Assembly (NCBI RefSeq): GCF_027942865.1
Contig: NC_134508.1
Coordinates: forward strand, 32,299,466 to 32,363,465
Direction: 5' to 3'
Length of the DNA: 64,000 bases
From: Odontesthes bonariensis
Taxonomy: Eukaryota > Chordata > Actinopteri > Atheriniformes > Atherinopsidae
Part shown: positions 12,801 through 24,800 of the stretch, piece by piece
Layout: each line of letters opens with the position of its first letter
How positions within the stretch are numbered: position 1 is the first letter of the stretch
Notes under the pieces: model-generated
Told to the model about the DNA's origin: nothing
Database searches by the model: none
What the model saw: only the letters and a program-made list of their open reading frames with translations
Program-made: the position numbers and the translations under genes

Positions 12801-15800
12801 TCTGCATCCAGTTCTCGCTGATTTCATTCTAAAAGAATGCGTGCTGATATGTGTCTCCACTGCTCCGACCCTTTCAAATTTTTGATCCGCTTGCTACTTT
12901 ATTTGTCATCTGTCAAAAACATTTGTTTTAGAGTTTAGACAGCACTGTAATTTATCTATGTAGGTTTATCTTAAAAACACATTTAATGTCAGATGAAGAT
13001 TATTCACAATTAAATATCACCAGATTGTCCACCTCTACATTAATAGATGGCAATGCAGGTTTGTGTACCCAATGGTGGAATGGAATATTGCACCTCATTT
13101 CAAGAAGCTTGGCAGGGCGAAAAGTTTCCAATATGACTGTCCCAAACAACAACACAAGGGTGAAATGAACATGTCCCCCGGCCTGGATCCAATTGACTAG
13201 CTTTGATTTATTTCGAAGTGAAATGCAGAGCAACCAAACCTCTCCAGATGAAAAGAATCATAGCTGAAAATAACAAAGAACATTTCTACAGATTTGTCTG
13301 AAGCTGGTTCTGTTCATGCCCAGATGGATCAAATATAAGGCTGCCCACACCAAGAGCAATAACTATAACAGTAACTACTCCAATACTGAGGTTAAATTCG
13401 ATAATTTTTCTGCAGCCCGCAGTTGCAAACTACACAGCATAGGTACATTAAAGTTAATGTAACTTTGTTTGAACAAATAACAATGTTAAGATTAATATAA
13501 AAAATATATTTTTTTTTACAGAAAGCTGCTAACAATTCTGCAATGTGTAGTATGAGTTTCCAAACAGAATTACATTGTAAAATACATATAAGATTTGGAC
13601 TATGTTAGAGAATCCTGACCACACAGTATTGCTGTGACATGACTCTACCCCAACTCAACACAGTTTGTCTGAGCTACCTAGCTGCTTCATGGGAACATGC
13701 TTTCAGTGACCCCAATACTGATCAATCACAAGATTCCTTGTTTGGACCACTCTGACACTTCAAACTGGATTTGGTCACCCCTTATCAGATCACCTATGCC
13801 CCACTGCCAAGCTGTCTTTGGTGTTCATGGGCTCTGAAGTTTGTTCATTACTCATTTCTTTTGCAACTAGCAGGATATCATCAAACTAATGTTAACACAC
13901 AGAAGTATGTTCTTTACATGGAGCGATAGATTCTCGTAATTCCTCTTACTTTTGTAGAGTTTTGTGAACCCACCACCTTCTGGTTTCCTTTTTCTTTCTC
14001 TGCGGGGTAAAAATCCATTTTGGTTCCTGAGTACAGCTGGAGTGTGCAGCTTACGCTTCTATTCAGAACTTATGGCCCAACAGTGTGGATGCTCAAATCA
14101 TTATAGTCATAGCCACTGTTACGGCTATTGTTCTTTGTGTGGATGGCCCTTAAGACATGAAAAATAAAGGCATAGCTGATAAATAAAGGGTTTAAGGGAT
14201 ACAGAAGTTTCATTATAGTGTTATGACTCAAACATAGTGTTTTCCAAATGAATTTGCCTCCTCTTTGGCCTCAGCTAAAATGCAGAGGACTAATTACATT
14301 TATATTTAAAAGCTAGCCTGACTCTGGTCAGTAGGTAACAACAACAACTTACTAGCACCTTTAAAGATTGAGATTTATCTTAACTTTAAGTCAAATCTCT
14401 AAATCTGCAACAAAATGCCAGATGTAAAAACAATAAGGGTTGTTTGTGCTGGACGTAACATCTAACAGGCTTTACGCTTCAGTAAGTGAACAGATTACAC
14501 AAAAAATATGAGTAATCTGTAAAATAATAAACTGCAGAGACGGATTTTGTTAATGACAGTACCAAGCTATTTATTTCCCTCTGTATCTATGTTAAGATAT
14601 ACTAAAACCGCTGGCTGTAGCCCTATAGTAACAGGCGGATATGAGAAATGCATAATTCCTCTCATCTCGGTCTCAGAAAGCAAAAAAATGTGTTTAATTC
14701 TGGTTATGTCATAACTTTCATGACTTAGATTTCCATGTGTGTGATCTGAATACATTGTTATGTTCAAATTTGAGTGCACAATAAATGATTAGCAGCAGCG
14801 GATTTTGTAGATTAACTGACTGAGAGCAATTTGAAGAATAGCTTCTCAGTAAAATGAAATAGTTGGAACATTTTACACTGAGTTCAGAGAAAGCACCAGG
14901 AAAAAATGTTGTCTGTCTTGTTTGGCTTTGGGGCTGTGCTGACATGTTGTTCACCTTCGTTTTCTGGCCTCAACAGGTGTGTCAGAGCAAAATAATACAC
15001 CTTTTTCTTCCTCAGCCCTGCAGCTGTCATTATTGCAAAGCACTCTGGGTATGAGGAAAGAAAAAGATTTGAGCGCTAGGGGGAGGCTCATGTTCTGACC
15101 TTCGATGACCACATTTGAATTAGCAGCAGGTTCAGTGCATGTGCACAGTTGTGAGAGAACATGTGTGTGTAGGTATCAGAGAAGGGGCTAAGTAAGGCTG
15201 TTTGATGACAGAGCAGGCCTGGTGCTTCCCTGTCAGCCCCCTCACTGAGATGTTAGGAATGTTTTCAGTCATGGCTGAGCAGTATGTTAGCAATTTAGGA
15301 TTACCTCAATGTTATGAGAAGGGAGGAGGGAGGAGAATAAGGGCGTAGAAAAGGTTCAGGGGAGAGACTGAACGGCAGATATGGAGAGGGAGGGGGTGAG
15401 TGTAATGGCGAGTGAATAGAGATTACCTTTTTGCTCACTATCTTAGCATGGAAGTGGAAAATTCCAGTAATCATGTAGTCAAAGAAAAAGATGGGCGTGT
15501 CTTGTCAGGGAAGAGTTTAAGAACGGCAGCCTGCAGCGATCTGTGTGAGGGTTGAGCAATCAACAAGGGAGTCATGAGCGGTTTGAAAGTGTTCGAGAGA
15601 TGGAAAGCACAAATGTGGGAATGGAGAGCACAATGAGGCTGTGCATGCGACTGTACAAATGTGTGTCTGTTTGTATGCACCTGTCATGATTCCCTGCAGT
15701 GTGGACCTCTGACTGTCTGACCCCCCCCCTCAACCGTGGCAAGTCTGAGCAGATGTCGACTGCCACGGCTGCAGATTGACAAAACAGTCAATCTCTAAAT

Positions 15801-18800
15801 CTTCTGTGTAAAAGTTTCAAGAAGCAATGGATCTGTTCAATATGTAATGCATAGTTTTTTGTTTGTTTATGTTTGTTTGTTTGTTTGCTTGTTTCGGCAC
15901 TCACATTCTTAATGCATAGCCTCTTTATTGAGCACATATCAGCAGGGTGGTTTCCTGCACACTGCTCTTTAAAAAAAAGCTATTTTCCTGTAGTTCTGTG
16001 ACTTGCACAGATAATCCTTTCCATCTGTGAAGTGGTGCTACCTGACATATCTAACATTTAGAGATGTAATTATTAACTGGTAAAAAAAAAAATGAGCATA
16101 AAAAATTGAGGTGAGCTTGTTTAAAGTACTTGTTTTTAAGTCTTAGTATTGTTCAGTTTCGTGAAAACCTTTTTGAAACTTTGAAAAGCACTGGAGTCAC
16201 TTACCTGGCCCACTTAACAGTGGTGTCTCAGCACGATGCCGTATATTACATAAAACGAAAACACTGACTTTAAGTATCCTAATACCAACCAGATGTTTTG
16301 GGAAAAAAAGGCTGAAGGGATGAACTGAGATCACAACTACAGAATGTCACTGTCCAATTTGAGTAATAAAACAGATATTTGATTTACGATTCAAATACAC
16401 CATTTATTGTGCTAAACACTGTAGCAAATCACTAAAAGATGTGTACAGTCTGCTTTAATCGTTTCCAGAATCGCTTTAATTGTGAAAACGTAGATTAACT
16501 TTGGTTTCATTCAGCCTCAGATTTTGAAGTCCTGAAAGTTTACTTTGTACATTTCTGTTTTGCCAGTCTCAAACAAGTTTTTATCTTTCTCAGTCTTTTT
16601 CCTAGTATTCAGTATTTACTTATTTGCAAAAAGAATGTTGCAAAAAAAAGTTGTCCACCCTCTGGCCCCCAGCTAAAGAGATTGAGAGTGACAGTTGGAT
16701 GGGGGTCGAACTGGCATTGTTCTCTCGCTGCCATCCTCTGTTGGGATGGTCGGCAGCAGGTGCTGTTTGTCCGTTGACTGCGGGGTCACACTGTGGTGTT
16801 GTTTTGGGAGAAGGGCTGCCAGGTGGCAGTTGTTGGCAGAGACAGTTATGGCTTTGTGTTTCCTCCAAGAGTCTCTGCCCTTTTCAGCTGCCCCTTTTGC
16901 CCCTCCATAACCAACGACCCCCTTCCCAACCTAGTGGCCCTCACCCCTGCCCTAACCCTTGCTTTTCCCAAAGCTGGGAGTCAATATGAGCATGTGTGTG
17001 CTCACCCGAGCTCCGGCTGTGTTCGCAGGCCCAATCAGACTGGCTAGCACAGATGTGACAGGCTTACAGGAATGCTAGGAATGCGGAGGCGCTGGAGCGG
17101 GTGTGTCCATCCTTGGCCCAGGGCAGAAGGGGAGGAGCTGCCTCGGTATCGGCAGACAGCTCAGCTCTGCTGTGCTGGCCGACTGCCGGACTGACTGGTT
17201 GGCTAGTATGGTGAGTGCTGCAAGCCTGCTGGAGATGGCCTGCAGTACTTTTATGGTAATTGCACTAACCAGAGCCTTCTGGAGGCCGAGTGCTAAAGAG
17301 TGCATGAAAACACAGGACTTGTTTCTCCTGTCATTATGTGTCTGGAAGGACCTTAAACCTCTGAAACACTCGCTGTGCTGCGTGTCTGTACTGCATGTGT
17401 TGAAGAATCTTGACCAATTTTGTCAGTGTAATTTCTGTCAGCAAGTTTAGAATCATTATTCATAATGATATAGTGGTTCAACCTCTTCCTTTGGCCCGAC
17501 TTTCAGCCACAGAAACCCAGCAAGCGTGACTTGGCAGAGAAGAAAACTCAAAAAGCCTGATGGTCTCACTTTCCTTCGAGACAACATAATGCAGCTTTTT
17601 GTGCTTCTCGTACACCAAAGATGAGTTTTGTTTGATCACAGCTACGGTTTGTTTGAAAGCCAGTATTTGTGAAATACTATGCACAGCAATGAATGTAAAA
17701 AGAATCATGAAAGCCCCGGAATAGATGCCTGGGTTCTGCGCAACCTGTTTGTGCAGAATTTCGAGTGTAGATGTTATGTCATGAAAAACATGTTTCTGTT
17801 TTCTAAGCACTCTTTGTAATTAGGCAGCATGGCTACGTGAGCAGACATTAAGGCGGTGTGAAACACGCTAATGAGAACTCAAAGGCAATGCAAGGAAACC
17901 TAACCTTAAATAGCTGATCATTGTAAAAATGTGAAAACAGAGGTGTTGTCGCCAAAGATATCAAGAGTGCCACCCTATGTCCAAATTAGGATATTGTCAG
18001 TAATGTGCAGATGTTCAGTAACTGTCTTTTATTGCTTTTTTCTCTGTTTTTTTTATTTTTTATAGGTCGCAATGAATTGATAGCGAGGTACATCAAGTTA
18101 AGGACAGGCAAAACCCGCACAAGAAAGCAGGTAAACAACTTGTTTAGAACATTCACATGTTTTGTTTTAGCTGCTTGCAGGGCAATATCTAACAAATGTG
18201 CCACCAAAAAGGTGAAAATTATGCACTAGATCCAAACCAATCTCTTTTTTTTTGTCCTTTGTAAGTTTTTTAAAGGATAAATCTGGTTTTACTGTACTGT
18301 ACATTTCTTTCAACAAATCCTGTGAAAAAAATCCTGTTTCTTTGACTTCCTTAACCTGCTTGTGGAATTGATCATCCAACAGTTCTGAAATGCCAATTTT
18401 CGAGGAACGTGTCTAAAATTAATAGCTTCATTCCAACACAATTTCCTAAAACAGTGGGAATTGTAGCTTTTTGGCCAAAATTAATCAAACAAAAGTAGTC
18501 AGTGCTTTTTTTGACAACTATTTACAGTAATAATTAATACACATTTACAACCGCAGGAAGGTGTCTGTGGGACTGACTCACAATAAACGACTGCACACAT
18601 GTTTATTGAATGAACATCTAGTGTGGCCATCTGATACAGTATCATTTTTAACAAGATGGGGTTGTCTTAAATGAGTCTTCTCATAAACGACCCCTTAGGT
18701 AAATATAATGACCTTAAATAATATGAGACCTCTAGTGGCTGTGAGAGAAGCTGCATGTGAAGTAGCAAAATGGTGTCCATTAAGGTTACGGTGGTTTAGC

Positions 18801-21800
18801 ACAAAGAATGAGTTTGTTTTTTTAACCCTAACCAAGTAGTGTCTTTTTTAAACCTAACCCAGAAGTCCATTTAGACAATCCATTATTGTCTAAATCCAAA
18901 CAGGAAGTGACTATATTGTTTATGTTGACTGAACATAACTTAATTGCCCCATCCAGCTCTTCTACTTTCTTCTTAAGAGGAAATTGTAAATATTAAATTA
19001 AACTTTTAGAATGATGTTTGCTCAAATGTGCAAACTAGGGATTTCCACGTCTGATCTCAAGTGTCCCATCGGGACGTTGTTTTTTAAAGATCATCTCTGG
19101 GTCCTTGAGTTAACTTCAACTCCGGATTTCTGTTATTTTTACATGCTGCAACTGCGACATTCACTGTATGGTAATTAGCATGTGGCTAATTTTCTCATTA
19201 TGAATTTTTATGACTATATCATTGTTAAAATGCACACAGTAGTTCTATTCCTTGTATGAGTAAAATAGCTGCAACTCACCAACATCACTGAATTAATGAG
19301 AGACAGTGGTATAATGCGAGACCACGACAGAGACCTACTAACTATATTTAATGTCATCACGGTACAAACGTTGTGATGACGCAAATGTTACGGAAAGAAG
19401 GCCATTTGATAAAATGTGCTTATTTCCACATGTCTCAGTTTCTCTTCTGCAATGTTACATGAACTGTCTCGAATAAAAATCTATGCTGATTTTTATTTAC
19501 ATTGTAATTTTGTAAATATTGTTTGTATGTAAATAACTCGGAGTTTCCTTTTTGTGACCTGTAAAGGTGGTAGTTTAGCAGAAATTATGGGTCATTTGGG
19601 GAAGTTTTAGCTCAATGGGTCATCTTTCACTTGTAAGCCCCAATTTTCCCAAGAGATTTTTTTATAAGCTTGTGAACATCTTTATAGTAGATTTCCAGCA
19701 TTGCTTGTGCAGCACAATCATGAGAATTATCAGGGATTTTGAGTCAATTTTTTACAACATTTAATAGTAATAACACATTTGTTTGAACAAAGCTACGAGT
19801 AGTTTTGGTTCCTGTTTACATCTTAATCTATACTCTAGTCCTCAAAACAACATCTCGGTCAGTGTAATATTTATTCAGAATATTATTACATGTTTACACC
19901 CATGTTATTCACTAAAATTAAAATTCATCTATAGAATTGATTCCCATCTCCATTTAATTTAGGACAGTGTTTAACAAATTCAATCATTGTGGCATTTGAA
20001 ATAGCAGGTACTGCATGTCTGAATTGTGTGAGATTTAGTTTTTTCTGTTGTTACCTTTTTATTAGTTGCACACCATGCACAACTTTGTGACATGGTTGTG
20101 TTTAAGAGTTTACACAAGTTGGTGGTGTTTTCCCTCATGTGGCAGTGTTTTGCTTGCAGTTTTTTTTCTTCCCATTAGCACCATGACAGCTTCTGTTTCG
20201 TGGCACTGGGCTTATTTTTGCTGGCCTCATCGTCCTGTGTAAAGTTTAATTGGTTTGACCTATAAATCCATTCAAACTTATAGATTCTAAACACCTCACT
20301 GAACAGTTGTTTCTTTCTTAGTTGAAGTTTGATTAGTAATTCATTAAGGGTGAGGTGACTGCCTGTGTAAAAGAAGTGTTTTATCAAACATACAGACAAA
20401 ACTGTCATTTAAAATGTGGAATATCATCTAACTTGATGTCTTGATATGTTTGTTGCTCTTGCAAAGAATGCGGTTACACTCAATGTCTCTATCACTATGG
20501 TTGTGTGTGCATGCATGTTATTTTTACGCTCAAAAACTGTCTCACACCCCTTTAGGTGTCTAGTCACATACAGGTGTTAGCGCGGAAGAAAGTTCGTGAA
20601 TACCAGGCGGGTATAAAGGTAGGTGCCGCCGGTCTCCCGGCAACACTGACTGGGCTTCTCTTTCCTCTTTGGTTACGGCTTCTCCCTTTCTTTTCTTGTC
20701 TTTTTTTTCTCCCTGTCTCCTTTCCTCTTCCCTCCTCTTGGCTATTCTCCTGTGCAGGTTTCTAGCCACTTGCAGGTTCTCGCCCGGAGAAAATCTCGCG
20801 AGATCCAGTCAAAGCTAAAGGTATGCGCTTCACCGCGGCCTCGGCGGGGCTCGTACAGGCTTGGCTTTGCACTAACCAGCTCATTTGTGAATCTGATTAT
20901 CAGTCCTTGCTTTTGATGTGAAGCTTGTAATAAGTAGATGCATGCTCGCAATGCAGAAAACAGTTCTTAACAGTTCTTAACAGTATGTTACAATCCTGCT
21001 TCTGTGCATGCAGTGCACCAACACACAAGGCTTTTTAACTCGCACTGTAGGTCTGAGCCCCATTAAAAATAAAGCTAATCCCTAAAATGAAAGTATAATA
21101 TCTGTTTCTGTAGTGCTTGTTTTAAATGAATGCAATGCAAACTGCTATGATGGTCCCAAAGAAATATATTTTAGCTGCATGTTACTCCAGCTCAGTATGT
21201 ATCCACTGTGCCAGCCAGCTTCTGCACCACACTACGCTCTTCTGGCACTTAATCTCCTAAAACTGTCTTTTACTTTTATTTCTTGAGTTCCTTTATTGTA
21301 TCTATTTGTAATGTCCTCTGTAACTCAATGTAAAATTAATCTTTCAATGGTTCATTGTGTGACTCTATTTTTACTTGTCTTTCTTTAAATTCCTCTGGAC
21401 TCTTCATGCTTTTTACCATTTTTGCATATTCACAAATACATAATTAATGCAGAGACTGCTAAATACTACAGTTACTGTATTCAGTGATGCTAACCTCAAC
21501 TCAGATTAACCTCTTAATGCAGACTAATCTTGTCGGGGAGAGCAGTATCCATGGTGGTCATGATTTAGCTTAAATTGGTTACATGCTGTATGCAGTGTGG
21601 TGCACTGGTGTTTAACCTTAAAAGTAAATGTTTGCATCACTTTCCTTGGATCAAATCTGTCAAGGTGTCCAAATGCTGAGTATAAACATCCTTTCTCCTT
21701 TAACCTCCTCCTTCAATCATGACAGAGTTAGCAGGGCTCTTAAAAATGCTTTTGAACAGAAGGAATATTCCAATAATCACTCACAAGAGCCAAAAAAAAA

Positions 21801-24800
21801 GGCTTTTTTTCTGTTAGATTAGAAAACATCAGTAACCTGTCTTCCCTGTCTTGTTAAGAACGCATATATTTAATATTTCTCAACTATATTTCATGCTCAT
21901 GTGTGAAAGTCCATTCACAGTTATGTAGGGATAACCTTAATGTTATTTTCACTTAAGATTTAATTTAATAAAGTAATTGGGTTTGTAATGCTTTATTAGT
22001 TCAATTTTGTTGAACAGTTCTGTCACTTTGTTTCTGTGGACAAGACATTTGATTCGGTTTTTGCTTGTTTTTGGACCTTTTTAAATATTGATGAACACCA
22101 AGTGAGGTGAACATGCAGATGTAGCCACTACGACACCCTGTTGAAGAGTTTGTGAATTAAAAATAGATTTCTTGTAACTTAAAATCCTTAAAAAACTGCG
22201 TTTCCATGCCACTTTCCAAGCCAGTGATCAAGTATGACAGCTGAAATGGATTCTGACTCTGTCACAGCTGTACATCTGATAGAATACACCGAAGTCTTGT
22301 GTTGTAATAAACCGCCAAAGATGCGACTTCCTTCAGATTTTCATTCTGTTGATTTTTCTTTTCTAATACTTTTTAGTCTCGTTAACACCTTACTGGTGTC
22401 CAATAAGAAAAAAGGCTGCCTCTTGTTTCCCTAAGTCCCCACTGAGCCTCATAACTGTTAACCAAAGCAAACTGCCATTCATGGTGTGTTTGAAACATTT
22501 GGTTGTGTCACATCATATTCACATATCAAGTTTATTTTGCCAAGAATATTTATCTCTCAACGTGATTTAGAACTGCACAGTACTAATGGTTTCTTTCTTT
22601 TTTGATTCAGGCGATGAATTTGGTAAGTGAATTTGGCTTGTGCAATATGCTTCCCTCCTCCCCTTTGTTTGGCAGCACTAGTGCACTGTCCCTTTGCTAT
22701 GGCCCTCTGCTGGCATGGCGTCGCGTCCCATAGCTATCCCGTAATGAAGCAATGCTTAGGAAACGGTTCAGAACACTGCGCTGCTGCACATCCTGCCTGA
22801 TGTAGCATAATCGCCCCTCAGCCTTTAGACAAATTCTTGCTTGCTTTGCAAAAGGTGGCGTTCTCTGATACGGGGCCTCGCTTCTGACAAATCTTTTCTT
22901 TAATATCAAAATCAGAGCCTTTTGGTTAAAGAACAAATATATGGCGAACAAAGTAAAGAGAGGATGATAATACATTTTTAAACGTCATTTGGTGCGTTTA
23001 CGAATGAGAAACTGTGTGTCACACATTGTTTCAAATTAACTCCTCCGTGCGATTTGGATGTGAATTGGCTGGCCTTGGATATCTTATGTGCTGCACTCTC
23101 AGTGCTTGCGTAGCAAACGTTGAATTTTTCTGTTTACTCTCAGATTATGCAAATTAAATCAATTTGTTACATTTTTTTTCTGAGGTGATCTTTGTAACAT
23201 ACTGACTGACTGTTGGAGTAACGCTGCTTCATTTTCTCTGCTCTGCTCTCTACTTCATACTAAAAGCTGCTTCATCATCAGAACAATACTGTAGAATAAC
23301 ATAGCAATAACGTACTGTTCAAATAAGTTCATGTGAAGCTCATTTTTACAGTTAAATATATTCATTTTAGACGTTTGTCAAACACATTGCATAGTTGATT
23401 ATGATTAGGTTATGCTGCCACCTTGTGGTTGACTCCCCCCATTTCTCTTTGTAAAATTGTAGGATCAGGCATCTAAAGACAAAGCCTTGCAGAACATGGC
23501 GGCACTGTCGTCAGCACAGATCGTCTCCCCAAGCATGATAAAGAATCACCTTCCGCCACTGTCGCCTGCCCCATACCAACCAGCCAGAGTGAGACCACAA
23601 TTCAGCAAATGATCATTTTTATGCAGTTGTAAGACAGCAAATGCATTTTACCTTATTTCTCATCTTCCAGTTCTGGCCTGCTCCAATCCCAGTACAGGCT
23701 GGACCATCTCAGGAGTAAGTAAAGCCCTCTGCTGAACCCCCCAGATCTTTTTGGTATGAAGTCAGTATGTGTGCAGTTTGTGAACAGAGGACTTGGTGCA
23801 GGATATAAGTAAATGCAAGAATTAATGAGTGAATCAGTGACCCGTTTAGGTTTTATTATCAGGTGGGTATTGCAGGGTATATTTAATGAATCACATTTTT
23901 CAACGCCAGGATGGTTCTAGATTTCAACCCGGGAAGGACTCCTGGGCTCGGCCGCACCAGCCATGCGTAAGTTCCCCCTAGCCCAGGCTCAACTGTGAGC
24001 ACAAAGCAGCACTAACTCCCCCTTCACATTGTATTGTACTGTATGTTTCCTGCACTGATGTAAAGCACCACAAATTAACTGCTTCAGATTTGATCTAGAA
24101 AAACAGATCAGATAAATCTTTCTGGTGTTTGATGACCTGAAAAAATATTTGGTGAAATTTAATTGAGTAGCCAGTAAACTAAATAAGTGGTGCTGTTTTG
24201 CATCATTAAGAAGTGTTGAAGCAGGTGGACTTACGCCTAGCTGGTGCAGCAACACATGCTTTCTTTTTAACACTAACAAATCTGCACAATAAAGACCAGA
24301 GATATAAACATAGTAGGACCCGTTAGAAACGAACATTTGATAACCAAGGTCTGTACCTGACTGGATCATTTGTTGTCTTTCAGCATAAAACCTTTTGTAC
24401 AGTCCCCATACCAAAGCCTACCAGGTCCTGTACAACAACCCATACCAGGTAAGTTAAAGTAAAATCAGAGAAATTTCTTCAGGCAATGAAAACAGATTGT
24501 TTTTTTATTAATGAACATGTGTTTGTTGGTGCAGCTTATGAGCCTTTGGCGCCCCCTCCTGCACCAACAGCTACTGCAGTTCCAGTGTGGCAGGATCGAA
24601 CAATCGCTTCCTCAAAGCTGCGAATGCTAGAGTACTCAGCTTTTATGGAGGTCCAGAGAGACCTAGACAACGTAAGTTAAATATATTTCATTAGAGAAGT
24701 TGATGTCTGTTTAAGCCAGAGAGGGTTTGGTACCAGCCCCAAGTGGCCCTCAGAGGGATTACAATTTAACAATTTTACATTTTTTGGCTCCAACAGAAAT

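Larger units (their letters stand above)
9804..18065 (+). other. tead3: tead3 intron, about 8.3 kb
   Basis: Non-coding. It contains a (TTA)n repeat near 11392-11447, a candidate 15-nt microexon at 12153-12167, a tandem M-CAT pair at 17069-17083 and a GC-rich block ending in a donor-like GTGAGT at 17211. No other gene is recognised on either strand. Confidence 0.75.

Noticed and set aside
23989-24414. 141-codon minus-strand frame
   Set aside because: Overlaps tead3 intron and exon sequence, with no recognisable motifs.
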